Position numbers and translations under genes: made by a program. Shown here piece by piece: positions 52,864 to 64,000 of a stretch of 64,000 nt of DNA; within the stretch, counting starts at the first letter, position 1; each line of letters opens with the position of its first letter. Source of the DNA: Denitrovibrio sp. (GTDB taxonomy: Bacteria > Chrysiogenota > Deferribacteres > Deferribacterales > Geovibrionaceae); NCBI GenBank assembly GCA_002869185.1, contig PKTN01000001.1, forward strand, positions 248,001 through 312,000, in the 5' to 3' direction. Under the pieces are notes generated by a model. The model made no database searches. It worked only from the letters and a program-made list of their open reading frames with translations, and was not told the DNA's origin.

Positions 52864-54261
52864 ATGCCGAAATATAAAGTCTTAATTACAGATCACATCT
52901 CACAAGATGGTGTGAATATCCTTAAAGCTGACAAAGATATAGAAGTCGATGTTAAAGCTGGAATCAAAAATCCTGACCTTAAAAAGATAATTGGTGACTA
53001 TGATGCCATTATCACTAGAAGTGGAACAACTGTTACTCCAGAGCTGATTGAAAACCCAGGCAAACTGAAAATTATCGGACGTGCAGGGGTAGGGCTTGAT
53101 AACGTAGATATCGAAGCTGCTAGTATGAAGGGCATTATCGTAATGAACGCCCCTACTGGTAACACTCTCGCTGCTTGCGAACTGACAATGGCTATGATGC
53201 TGTCTGTTGTTCGTAAAGTCGCTGCTGCTAACCAGTCAACAAAAGCTGGTGAGTGGGACAGAAAACGTTTCATGGGGATACAGCTTTATCGTAAGACACT
53301 TGCAGTTATCGGACTTGGACGTATCGGTAGTAATGTCGCTAAAAGATGTAAAGCATTCGAAATGAAAGTTGTCGCCTTCGACCCTTATATTAAAAAATCA
53401 AAGGCAGATTCACTCGGTGTTGAGCTTTGTGAGACTATGGAAGAAGCACTCGCGCAGGCTGATGTAGTTACTTTTCACACTCCTCTCACTGATGAAACTC
53501 ATAATATGGTCACAGCTAAAGAGATAGCTATGATGAAAGATGGTGCTGTTATAATCAACTGTGCAAGAGGTGGTATCGTTAATGAACTCGATCTTGTAGA
53601 AGCTTGTAAATCTGGTAAATTAACTGCTGCTGGTCTTGACGTTTTCGAAGCTGAGCCACCAGTTAACCATCCATTCTTTGATGTAGAGAACATTTATGTT
53701 ACACCACACATCGGAGCTAACACAGCAGAAGGTCAGTATGGTGTTGCTGTTATCATTGCTGAGCAGGTAGTTAATGCTCTGCACGGTAGATCATATAAGA
53801 ATGCTGTAAATATTCCGTTCATGAAAACTCAGTTACCTGAAGAGATGCAGAGATACTTTACACTCCTTGAGAGCATGGGGCACATGGCTGCACAGCTTAC
53901 AAAAGGTAGACCTGAATATATCGAAGTACAGATGGTTGGTCAGAAATTCGAAGAGGATTTTGGCGAGCGTACTTTTGATACCCCTTTCAATTTTCAGCCG
54001 TTTACTATTGCTGGTCTAAAAGGCTTTATGGAAGTTGCTGTCGCTGAGAATGTTTCATTTATCAACGCTCCATATATCGCAAAAGAGCGTAATATCGACA
54101 TCGTAGAGACTAAAGCTTCTAACTATATTAAATTCAACGACCTCGTTGTTATGAAAGTCCGTACTGATAAAGAAGAAAAAATATATGCTGGTACTGTCTT
54201 CGCAGACAATACAGGAAGACTTCTTATTTATGATAAATACTATACAGACCTTATATGTTAA
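52864..54261 (+). CDS. serA: D-3-phosphoglycerate dehydrogenase, cut before its ACT domain
   Basis: 465 residues. First enzyme of serine synthesis. Substrate and NAD domains are complete: IGLGRIGSNVAKRCK, the active-site Arg in NCARGGIVNE, Glu in DVFEAEPP and His in TPHIGAN. From about 330 the extra allosteric-substrate-binding domain of long-type SerA follows. At codon 466 an in-frame TAA (54259-54261) ends it, right where the C-terminal ACT domain should begin. The frame continues open without a shift to 54498. Truncated SerA would probably be active but lack serine feedback through ACT; read-through or a sequence error would restore the full 544 residues. Confidence 0.9.
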   Translation: MPKYKVLITDHISQDGVNILKADKDIEVDVKAGIKNPDLKKIIGDYDAIITRSGTTVTPELIENPGKLKIIGRAGVGLDNVDIEAASMKGIIVMNAPTGNTLAACELTMAMMLSVVRKVAAANQSTKAGEWDRKRFMGIQLYRKTLAVIGLGRIGSNVAKRCKAFEMKVVAFDPYIKKSKADSLGVELCETMEEALAQADVVTFHTPLTDETHNMVTAKEIAMMKDGAVIINCARGGIVNELDLVEACKSGKLTAAGLDVFEAEPPVNHPFFDVENIYVTPHIGANTAEGQYGVAVIIAEQVVNALHGRSYKNAVNIPFMKTQLPEEMQRYFTLLESMGHMAAQLTKGRPEYIEVQMVGQKFEEDFGERTFDTPFNFQPFTIAGLKGFMEVAVAENVSFINAPYIAKERNIDIVETKASNYIKFNDLVVMKVRTDKEEKIYAGTVFADNTGRLLIYDKYYTDLIC

Positions 54262-54498
54262 GGAACATTCCTTTACTTTAACAACCTCGATAGACCGGGA
54301 ATGATCGGAAAGGTCGGTACGATTCTTGGCAACCACAGCATCAATATCGCTGATTTCGAACTCTCTAGAAATACTGATGAAGGGACTGAGGCTGACGCTG
54401 TTGCTTTTGTTCGTGTGGATGGAAAGATACCTTCAGCTGTCTTTAAAGAGATACTCGCTCTTGACGGTATGCTTGAGGCGAAAGCTATCACATTATAA
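54262..54498 (+). pseudogene. separated ACT domain of serA
   Basis: Same frame as serA, open from directly after the TAA: YFNNLDRPGMIGKVGTILG is the first ACT helix and strand, and the sequence ends in LEAKAITL, as serine-binding ACT domains do. The first ATG inside is at 54301, after the first strand, so independent translation would give an incomplete fold. Its TAA overlaps the yjbQ ATG (TAATG at 54496-54500), as expected if ribosomes normally reach this point. Confidence 0.7.
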
Positions 54499-54893
54499 TG
54501 GAAACAATATCTGTCAGGACAAGTAGCAGGAATTCGTTTGTAGAAATTACTCAGGATGTCGCTAGAGTGGTGAACGAAAAAAACTGGGATAACGGTATTC
54601 TAGTTGTTTATACACCACATACAACATCAGCTATTACTATAAATGAGAATGCTGATCCAGATGTTCAAGCAGATATGAATTCGTTTTTATCAAAGTTAAT
54701 TCCAAATCTGTCAGAGTTTCGCCATAACGAGGGGAACTCTGACAGCCATATAAAATCTTCACTAGTAGGTTGCTCAGAGACAATTATTGTTGAAAATGTT
54801 CAGATGGTTCTTGGGACTTGGCAGGGGATATATTTTTGCGAATTTGACGGACCTAGAACTAGGAAAGTACATTTGAAGTTTATAAAGTCTTAG
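54498..54893 (+). CDS. YjbQ family protein (UPF0047)
   Basis: 131 residues. The family pattern is clear: VVYTPHTTSAITINENAD, EGNSDSHIKSSLVG and LGTWQGIYFCEFDGPRTRKV, with His residues that could bind metal. Members show weak thiamine-phosphate-synthase activity in vitro; the real role is unsettled. The ATG overlaps the last base of the serA frame's stop, so it is translationally coupled to it. Confidence 0.9.
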   Translation: METISVRTSSRNSFVEITQDVARVVNEKNWDNGILVVYTPHTTSAITINENADPDVQADMNSFLSKLIPNLSEFRHNEGNSDSHIKSSLVGCSETIIVENVQMVLGTWQGIYFCEFDGPRTRKVHLKFIKS

Positions 54894-54895
54894 AT

Positions 54896-55838
54896 CTATA
54901 AATTATCTATGTCTTCTGCGGTATAGATAGTTGTGCGGTTTCTACCTTCAGTTTTACTGACGTATAAAGCTTTGTCCGCCACATCAACCATGAATTCGGC
55001 ATCTTTATAGTTTTTGTTATATGGTGTGATTCCTGCACTGAAAGTAATCTTGAAGCAGTCGCTATCACTTTCAAATACAGTATTACTGAGTTTTTCTCTG
55101 ATACGATCAATAACATTTATAGAGCTTTCCATATCAGTCTCTGCGAAAAGGATAGCAAACTCTTCTCCACCATATCTTGCAGCAGTATCAGTGTTGCGAA
55201 TGATCTCTTTTATAATATTTGCAAATTCTTTAAGAACTTCGTCACCCTTAACGTGACCATATTGGTCATTTACCTTTTTAAAGAAATCAAGGTCAAGTAT
55301 CGCAACGGTAAAAGAGTTGTTATATCTTTCAGAGCGAGTCATCTCATCTTTAAGTTTATCTTTAAAGTATGAGTGGTTGTAAAGCATGGTGAGTCCATCT
55401 TTTCTAGCCATCTGCTCAAGGAATTCGTTTTGCTCAAGAACGTTTGTAGATGCAAAAGCGAGCTCAAATACAGTATCTTCAAGCTCGGATCTTTTCTTTT
55501 CTAGCTCTATGGTGAGAGCCCTATGTTTTACAAGTGTATTAAATCTGATATTTATTTCACTGATTGGGTCGCTTTTAAGGGTGAAGCCAAAATGATATTC
55601 ATATGATAACTCTAAAAAGAGTTTGTCATGGCAAGTATCTGATATGAAAAGGAAAAAATTATCTGTTTTAAGAAGTTTTTGAAGTTTGTCAATTTTACAG
55701 TCCTTCATTACTTCAACTATAATAATTTCTTGTTCCTTTCCGTCTATGTCTTCAAGTTCGATAAAATCGACATTTTCGAAAAGTTTAATTATGTGTGCTT
55801 TAGTATCTTCGGTTTCTACCTTGGCACAAACTTTTTCT

Positions 55839-55843
<5 letters not shown>
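54896..55843 (-). CDS. receiver-like and GGDEF domain diguanylate cyclase, probable ATT start
   Basis: 315 residues if it begins at ATT 55843, or 270 from the first ATG at 55708. The frame before that ATG is open back to a TAG at 55846 and encodes the first strands of a degenerate receiver fold (KVCAKVETEDTKAHIIKLF, then EIIIVEV), which the short version would cut in half. No ATG, GTG or TTG lies there; ATT has GGAGG six bases upstream and overlaps the lysS stop. A coiled coil follows, then GGDEF with RYGGEEFAILF and an I-site RNTD five residues before it, so active and feedback-inhibited c-di-GMP synthesis is expected. The receiver lacks the usual phospho-Asp. Confidence 0.8.
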
Positions 55844-58510
<2,667 letters not shown>

Positions 58511-58526
58511 TCTTTAGAAGGGGCCT

Positions 58527-59318
58527 ATGAAGTCCTGGAAAAAAGTCTTAATAGTCTTTTTAGTCTTGCTGGTTGTTATCATCCTGCAGGCACGTAACCC
58601 TGATATTAAAGGACCATTCAAAGGTATAGTTGGAAACCTTGTGAATCCATTCGTCTATCTTGCAGATAAAACTGTCGGTGGAATTGGTGGTGTTTGGAAC
58701 GGTTATATCAACTTAGTAAATGTCCATAAAGAGAATCAAGCCCTTCAAATTGAAAACGGTCAGCTTAAACTTGACAACTCTCTTCTTGAGGAGAAGGTTG
58801 CTGAATATGCTAGACTTAAAAAACTCCTTAAATTTCGTGAATTCTCTAAGCTTGACTCCATCGCTTGTAACGTTATAGGACGTAACATTAGTGGTTACCT
58901 TAAATACGTTATTATAGATAGAGGTTCAAATGATGGGGTGCAGAGAAAGGACCCTGTTATTAGCTATAGCGGACTTGTAGGCATGGTGAGCGAAGTTTAT
59001 AGCGACACTGCAAAAGTCGAAGTTGTCCTAAACCCTGGAAGTAACGCGTCTGTTATCAACAGCAGAACAAGAACTGTTGGTATAGTGCGTGGTGACGGTC
59101 GTGGAAAGATGGCTGTGGATTTTTATGATAGACTTGACGATGTTGTAAAAGGTGACATTCTTATCACATCAGGGCTTGGTGGTGTTTACCCAAAAGGTAT
59201 TATTATTGGTCAGGTTGAAGATGTCGAAAACATCGAAACAGGGCTTTTTAGAAAGCTTTCACTCACTTCAAACGTAGACTTTTATAAGCTGGAAAATGTT
59301 CTGGTTGTAGGAAAATGA
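58527..59318 (+). CDS. mreC: rod shape-determining protein MreC
   Basis: 263 residues. One N-terminal membrane helix (VLIVFLVLLVVIILQA), a coiled coil at about 65-105 (ALQIENGQLKLDNSLLEEKV), then the two periplasmic beta domains (YLKYVIIDRGSNDGVQ, DILITSGLGGVYPKGI). Connects MreB and MreD with PBP2 in the periplasm. It overlaps mreD by 4 bases. Confidence 0.95.
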   Translation: MKSWKKVLIVFLVLLVVIILQARNPDIKGPFKGIVGNLVNPFVYLADKTVGGIGGVWNGYINLVNVHKENQALQIENGQLKLDNSLLEEKVAEYARLKKLLKFREFSKLDSIACNVIGRNISGYLKYVIIDRGSNDGVQRKDPVISYSGLVGMVSEVYSDTAKVEVVLNPGSNASVINSRTRTVGIVRGDGRGKMAVDFYDRLDDVVKGDILITSGLGGVYPKGIIIGQVEDVENIETGLFRKLSLTSNVDFYKLENVLVVGK

Positions 59319-59791
59319 TAGATCGCCTCTTTAATAAATATACTTTTATTTTTATAACTCTTCTTGTTATGCATATCTTAACTATTACGCTGAATGGAAT
59401 ATTTGCATATTTCGATTTCATAGTAGTTATCTTTGTGCTGACAATGGGGATAGCAAACGAGCGTAACTTTATATGGCTGGGGTTGATGTTTGGTTTGTTC
59501 ACCGATTACGCTAGAGATGGCTTTTACGGTCCGGGGATATTCCTTTTTATATGTTTTTATCTTATCAGATTTAGTACTGACGTTATAATGGATATGACAA
59601 AAGTACATTATAAAATTCTGCTTTTCTCTGGTGTTTCAATTTTATACTGTTTTTACAATCTCATGATTACAAGTTATACATTCGACAGTGCATTATACAT
59701 CTCACTTGTCCGCACTATCGTCAATGTGGCTGTGATATTTATATTCTTATTCTTCTTTAAGGGGGTAACTCATGTTACTCAAAACACTTAA
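59315..59791 (+). CDS. mreD: rod shape-determining protein MreD
   Basis: 158 residues with about five membrane segments, very hydrophobic, no signal peptide; the order mreC-mreD-mrdA and 4-base overlap with mreC support the call since the sequence itself is poorly conserved. WLGLMFGLFTDYARDGFYGP is the most family-like stretch. It overlaps mrdA by 20 bases. Confidence 0.9.
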   Translation: MIDRLFNKYTFIFITLLVMHILTITLNGIFAYFDFIVVIFVLTMGIANERNFIWLGLMFGLFTDYARDGFYGPGIFLFICFYLIRFSTDVIMDMTKVHYKILLFSGVSILYCFYNLMITSYTFDSALYISLVRTIVNVAVIFIFLFFFKGVTHVTQNT

Positions 59792-61601
59792 AGATGATGT
59801 ACTAGAATACATAAAAAAACGTACTGTTATTTTCTACGCATTCCTTATGATCTTCATGATGATTCTTGGTGCACGTATGGCGTATATGCAGGTTGTAGGG
59901 TTCGAAAATTATAAACGTCTTTCAGAGAATAACCGTATTAGACTTATGCGTATTAAGGCTGACCGTGGCTTTATTAAAGATGTTAAAGGTCGCCGAATAG
60001 TTAAAAATACGCCAAGTTACGAACTTAATATCGTAAAAGAGGATGTTAAAGACCTTGACGCTCTCCTAAAAAGATTAAACAAAATTGTTCCAATAGATAA
60101 GAAGTATGCGAAAAAGCAGATCAAGAAATCTTATCTTTATGAGCCAGCTGTAATTCAGCGAGGACTCACATTTCAACAAGTGGCACAGGTTCTTGAAAAC
60201 TCTGCAGATTTTTATGGTGTTGAGATAGGATTGGAATCAGTTAGAAGCTATATGGATAGCGAAGCTTTTAGCCACGTATTAGGATACATGTCAGAGGTTA
60301 ATGATAGAGACATACGAAATAATAAGCTTTATCAAAGTGGTGACATGATAGGTAAGACTGGTATTGAGAAGATATACGAGAATGTCTTACGTGGTGATGA
60401 TGGTGCGAGACAAGTTGAGGTTGATTCTTACGGTCGTATTCTAGAGGTTCTATCTGAAAAGCCTTCAATTCCGGGGCAGAATGTTGCCCTAACAGTAGAT
60501 TATGATCTTCAAAGCTTTACTCATAAGCTCATGAAAGGCAAGATGGGTGCTGTCGTTGTTATGGACATAGAAAATTTTGATGTCCTAGCATTATACTCTG
60601 CTCCATCTTACGATCTAATGTCATTTACACCTTTTGCATCATCTAAGGAACGTCTTGAAATTATGAAGAACTACCGTAAACCACTCCTTAATAGAACTAT
60701 AGAGGGGAGTTACCCACCTGGTTCTGTCTTTAAGGTTCTTATGGCGGTGGCTGCACTTATGGAAGGGAAGATAACCCCTGAAACCACTTTTAACTGTAGT
60801 GGTGAGATGCAATACGGAAACTTTAGATACGGATGCTGGAAGAAGGGTGGACACGGGAAACTTGATCTTGTTCATGCTATCGAGCAGTCTTGTGACGTAT
60901 ATTTTTATAATGTAGGGTTACAGCTCGGTGTAGATGCGATTACTAAATATTCTAACCTTCTTTCACTCGGCACGACAACAGGTATAAACCTTCCAAACGA
61001 AAAGAAAGGCTTTTTCCCTAGTAGGGAATGGAAGAAGAAGAGTAAGAACGAGCCTTGGTATCCTGGTGAGACAATTATTACCTCGATTGGTCAAGGATAT
61101 ATATCAACAACACCTATGCAGATAGCTGTTATGCTAGCTGGCATTTTTAATGGTGGTAAGGTGTATTCCCCAAATTTAGTTAAATATATAGAAGACGTTG
61201 ATAATGGCGTTAAGGTCATGCAAAAGCCAAATCTACTCCGTGAGATACCTTTAGACCCTGCCGCAGTTAGTGTGGCTCTGGAAGGGATGAGAGAGGTTGT
61301 ACATGGCAAGAGAGCGACAGGTTACAGAGCAAAGGTTGAGGGTGTTACTATTGGTGGTAAGACTGGAACTGCTCAGGTCGTTAGCCTTAAGCATACAGAA
61401 GAGATGGAAGATGGTGATATCCCAGAAGAGCTGAGAGACCACTCTTGGTTTGGCTCAGTGTTTCCTGTTTCTAACCCGAAATACGTTGCTGTCGCCCTGA
61501 TAGAGCATGGCGGAGCTGGTAGTAAGGGAGCTACACCTGTTATTGGTGCAGTAATAAATAAAATGGCGGATTTAGGATATGTTTGGCGTCAACCTAGATA
61601 G
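59772..61601 (+). CDS. mrdA: penicillin-binding protein 2
   Basis: 609 residues. A membrane anchor at about 18-38, the dimerisation/pedestal domain, then the transpeptidase with active-site S318 in PPGSVFKVLMA, SCD in EQSCDVYFYNVG (the PBP2 form of SxN) and K530-T-G in GGKTGTAQV. Cross-links peptidoglycan during elongation, with RodA as glycosyltransferase, whose gene starts 23 bases before this one ends. Confidence 0.96.
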   Translation: MLLKTLKDDVLEYIKKRTVIFYAFLMIFMMILGARMAYMQVVGFENYKRLSENNRIRLMRIKADRGFIKDVKGRRIVKNTPSYELNIVKEDVKDLDALLKRLNKIVPIDKKYAKKQIKKSYLYEPAVIQRGLTFQQVAQVLENSADFYGVEIGLESVRSYMDSEAFSHVLGYMSEVNDRDIRNNKLYQSGDMIGKTGIEKIYENVLRGDDGARQVEVDSYGRILEVLSEKPSIPGQNVALTVDYDLQSFTHKLMKGKMGAVVVMDIENFDVLALYSAPSYDLMSFTPFASSKERLEIMKNYRKPLLNRTIEGSYPPGSVFKVLMAVAALMEGKITPETTFNCSGEMQYGNFRYGCWKKGGHGKLDLVHAIEQSCDVYFYNVGLQLGVDAITKYSNLLSLGTTTGINLPNEKKGFFPSREWKKKSKNEPWYPGETIITSIGQGYISTTPMQIAVMLAGIFNGGKVYSPNLVKYIEDVDNGVKVMQKPNLLREIPLDPAAVSVALEGMREVVHGKRATGYRAKVEGVTIGGKTGTAQVVSLKHTEEMEDGDIPEELRDHSWFGSVFPVSNPKYVAVALIEHGGAGSKGATPVIGAVINKMADLGYVWRQPR

Positions 61602-62700
61602 AAAGCATCTAGAAAACTTTGACTTTACGTTGTTTCTTACGATGCTGGTTATCACAGTCATTGGCGTTGTCGCTATTTATAGTGCTGGCTATGACCCTGT
61701 TACCGCCACAGTGAAAAAGTATTATGTCAGACAGATTTACTGGCTTGTAATCGGATATTTCATGTTTTTTGTGTGTAGCACAATAGGTCATAAGAAACTC
61801 GTTAAGTATTCATATATAATCTACGCACTAGGGATAATAGTTCTGGTAGCTGTTTTAGTGATGGGGCATGTTGGTATGGGAGCTCAGAGATGGATATCTA
61901 TTGGTGGACTGCGTATACAACCATCAGAGATGTTCAAGCTTGTGTGGGTAGTCTTTCTAGCTCGGCTCTATCTGGATATTAGCCGAGATAAGTTTGGCAT
62001 GATTGGGATTTTGAGAAAAATGATATGGGTTATCCCACCGTTTACGCTCGTTTTCCTTCAACCTGACCTTGGTACAGCTGGGACATTCATCGCTATATGG
62101 GGGATGGTACTCCTTGTAATGGGTATCAAGCGTATGACTATGCTTGTTATTATAATCAGTATGGTCTGTGCCGCTCCAGTACTTTGGTCACAAATGAAAC
62201 CTTATCAGAAGAAGAGGGTGGTCACTTTTCTCAACCCTGAGAAAGACCCTTTTGGTTCTGGTTATCACGTTATACAGTCTAAGATCGCTATTGGTTCGGG
62301 TGGACTCACAGGTAAAGGCTTCCTGAAGGGGACACAGTCTCACCTTAAGTTCATCCCAGAAAGACATACAGACTTTATATTCTCTGTTATCGCAGAGGAG
62401 TTTGGTCTTGTAGGTTCTATGGTGATCATTATCCTCTTTATGCTTTTGCTTCTTAGAATAATGCTTATTTCGTTAAATGCTAAAGAACCAGCCGGTAAGC
62501 TGATTTGCATAGCTAGTAGCGGATTTATATTTTTCCAATTTTACGTTAATCTTGCAATGACCGCAGGTATGATGCCAGTTGTTGGTATCCCTATGCCACT
62601 TGTGAGCTATGGAGGTTCATCCCTTCTGACATTTATGTCTATGCTCGGCTTAGTAAATGGTGTTGCAATGAGGAGATTTGATGACCCGAGTGATGATTAA
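61579..62700 (+). CDS. rodA: rod shape-determining peptidoglycan glycosyltransferase RodA
   Basis: 373 residues of the SEDS family with about ten membrane segments. The family motifs include GGLRIQPSEMFKLVWVVFLA and LQPDLGTAGTFIAIWG, with the catalytic-site Asp in QPDLGT, and PLVSYGGSSLLTFM near the end. Polymerises lipid II and works with PBP2. Its stop overlaps the next ATG by one base (TAATG). Confidence 0.95.
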   Translation: MFGVNLDRKHLENFDFTLFLTMLVITVIGVVAIYSAGYDPVTATVKKYYVRQIYWLVIGYFMFFVCSTIGHKKLVKYSYIIYALGIIVLVAVLVMGHVGMGAQRWISIGGLRIQPSEMFKLVWVVFLARLYLDISRDKFGMIGILRKMIWVIPPFTLVFLQPDLGTAGTFIAIWGMVLLVMGIKRMTMLVIIISMVCAAPVLWSQMKPYQKKRVVTFLNPEKDPFGSGYHVIQSKIAIGSGGLTGKGFLKGTQSHLKFIPERHTDFIFSVIAEEFGLVGSMVIIILFMLLLLRIMLISLNAKEPAGKLICIASSGFIFFQFYVNLAMTAGMMPVVGIPMPLVSYGGSSLLTFMSMLGLVNGVAMRRFDDPSDD

Positions 62701-64000
62701 TGAAAGACTATAAGAGACTTCTGGAGGTTAATAAACCTGCTAGATATATAAATGGTGAGATTAATTCTTTCCATAAGAGCCACGAAGGAAGATCTACTTT
62801 TTGCCTGATCTTTCCTGATATATACGAGGTTGGCATAAGCCATATTGGCTATAAAATGCTATACGAAAGACTTAACAAGCTTGAAAATATAGCTTGTGAG
62901 CGTTTCTTTATGCCGTGGGTTGATGCAATAGATACTTTTGGCTCAGAAATGTTTGTCAGTTTGGAATCTTCCAAAGAGCTTAAAGATTTTGATGTGATCG
63001 GCTTTAGTGTTCAGTATGAGCTGGCTTATTCCAACATGCTACAGACACTTATTAAGTCGCATATCGCTATCAGGTCGAAAGATAGAGGAGAAGATGAGCC
63101 TATAGTTATTGCTGGTGGTCCTTGTGTCGTTAACCCTATGCCTATCGCTCCGTTTATGGATGCATTTTTCGTAGGGGAGTCCGAAGGGACACTTATGGAA
63201 GTGATGGCTCAGTTTCATGAAAAGAAGAAAGCAGGAGCTAAAAGACAAGAATTACTTCAGTTCCTTAATAGCTTCTCATTTACATATGTTCCATCTATCG
63301 ATCCTGATAAAAAAGTAACTCGTTCCATGCATGCTACTTTTACACAAGAGAGCACTGCGGAGAAGCTTATCGTACCTACTATACCTGCTGTGCAGGATAG
63401 GGTCGCTGTTGAGATATCTAGAGGCTGTACTAGGGGCTGTAGGTTCTGTCAGGCTGGTATTATATACCGTCCTAATAGAGAGCGTAGTGTTGACGACATA
63501 GCTCGTGATGCACTCACTCAGCTTGCAAATACAGGCTATCTTGAGACATCGCTTTTATCACTTTCAGCATCTGATTACAGCAGGCTGGAAGAGCTTCTTG
63601 TTACTATGGTGAAGTTGACAAGCAATCGTCAGGTTTCTCTTTCGTTACCTTCTATTAGAGCTGACCGTATCAAGGAATATATGTTTCGCGAGCTGTCAAA
63701 AGTTCGTAAGTCTGGCTTTACTATCGCCCCTGAGGCTGGTTCACAGCGTATGCGTGATGCGATAAATAAAGGTCTCACTGAGGAAGATATACTTGCGGCA
63801 GTTGAGAAAGCGTCTGATGCTGGCTGGAACGGTGCTAAGCTATACTTTATGATAGGTCTACCGGGTGAAACAATGGAGGACGTTCTTGCCATTGCAGAGA
63901 TTGCTAGAAAGGCAAAGTTTCTGCGTAAGGGGCGTTTTAATATAAAGGTATCAGTATCTAACTTTGTGCCAAAACCGCATACGCCTTATCAATGGTATGG
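62700..64000 (+). CDS. TIGR03960-type B12-binding/radical SAM protein (partial)
   Basis: The frame starts at ATG 62700 and runs off the window with about 433 residues in view. An N-terminal B12-binding-like domain (about 30-180: LIFPDIYEVGISHIGYKML, IAGGPCVVNP) is followed by a radical SAM core with C243-x3-C247-x2-C250 in SRGCTRGCRFCQAG and the glycine motif YFMIGLPGET. The family has no settled function; it often occurs with TIGR03936 and ribonuclease G genes, which may lie beyond the edge. It is coupled to rodA by TAATG. Confidence 0.9.
   Translation, partial: MKDYKRLLEVNKPARYINGEINSFHKSHEGRSTFCLIFPDIYEVGISHIGYKMLYERLNKLENIACERFFMPWVDAIDTFGSEMFVSLESSKELKDFDVIGFSVQYELAYSNMLQTLIKSHIAIRSKDRGEDEPIVIAGGPCVVNPMPIAPFMDAFFVGESEGTLMEVMAQFHEKKKAGAKRQELLQFLNSFSFTYVPSIDPDKKVTRSMHATFTQESTAEKLIVPTIPAVQDRVAVEISRGCTRGCRFCQAGIIYRPNRERSVDDIARDALTQLANTGYLETSLLSLSASDYSRLEELLVTMVKLTSNRQVSLSLPSIRADRIKEYMFRELSKVRKSGFTIAPEAGSQRMRDAINKGLTEEDILAAVEKASDAGWNGAKLYFMIGLPGETMEDVLAIAEIARKAKFLRKGRFNIKVSVSNFVPKPHTPYQWY

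Overview
The window is 64 kb of a low-GC (AT-rich) bacterial chromosome from a Gram-negative (diderm) organism: it carries LptE, several lipoproteins, an MreBCD/PBP2/RodA set and a lytic transglycosylase. The gene mix (sigma-54 controlled glnBA, menaquinone-type UbiA and UbiX, haem genes, a VC_2705-type solute symporter with its DUF4212 subunit, HD-GYP and GGDEF signalling, an Archaeoglobus-like IscS/IscU pair) would fit a Deferribacterota-like anaerobe. That placement is an inference from gene content, not a demonstrated identification. TTG and GTG starts are common.

Layout. 1-2200: nitrogen assimilation (glnB, glnA) behind a clear -24/-12 promoter. 2200-6330: small accessory genes (metallo-hydrolase, zinc-ribbon membrane protein, an orphan phage-type lysozyme with a 59-residue partner, and an MFS/tautomerase/methyltransferase operon). 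6330-9190: AT-rich accessory patch with a zinc-ribbon P-loop ATPase and a HigBA-like toxin-antitoxin pair. 9190-18450: rsgA, haemolysin III, a binding-protein/histidine-kinase pair whose binding protein is broken by an in-frame TAA, a PfkB kinase and an RNA methyltransferase. 18486-21302: a helicase fused to an exonuclease (MrfA plus MrfB like). 21288-26125: phosphate operon phoU-phoB-phoR-Na/Pi transporter. 26262-32414: RNA methyltransferase, transglycosylase, sfsA, and the leuS-lptE-holA operon. 32660-39674: one long run of co-directional genes (HD-GYP, receiver, birA, coaX, rodZ-like, an ASADH-like relic, a lysine-less IscS, iscU, nfu). 39914-47064: a CBS protein, a degenerate acetyl-CoA synthetase-like protein, a cNMP/CBS/DUF294 protein and the symporter operon. 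47814-52671: lipoprotein, small proteins, ubiX, ubiA, hemH, hemE. 52864-57308: serA (its ACT domain cut off by an in-frame TAA), yjbQ, a receiver-GGDEF gene that seems to start at ATT over the lysS stop codon, and lysS. 57494-64000: mreBCD, mrdA, rodA and a radical SAM protein that runs off the end.

The most notable observations are: (1) a cysteine desulfurase homologue with Asn in place of the PLP-binding lysine and Gly in place of the substrate-binding Arg, in an operon with iscU and nfu; (2) an acetyl-CoA synthetase homologue that has lost its P-loop glycines and catalytic lysine, next to a CBS-pair protein and the symporter locus; (3) the probable AUU start of the diguanylate cyclase; (4) two genes interrupted by single in-frame TAA codons with intact downstream frames; (5) a family of nested palindromic intergenic repeats at three places; (6) the MrfA-MrfB-like fusion; (7) a cysteine cluster inside a histidine kinase. 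No tRNA, rRNA, CRISPR array or insertion sequence was recognised.
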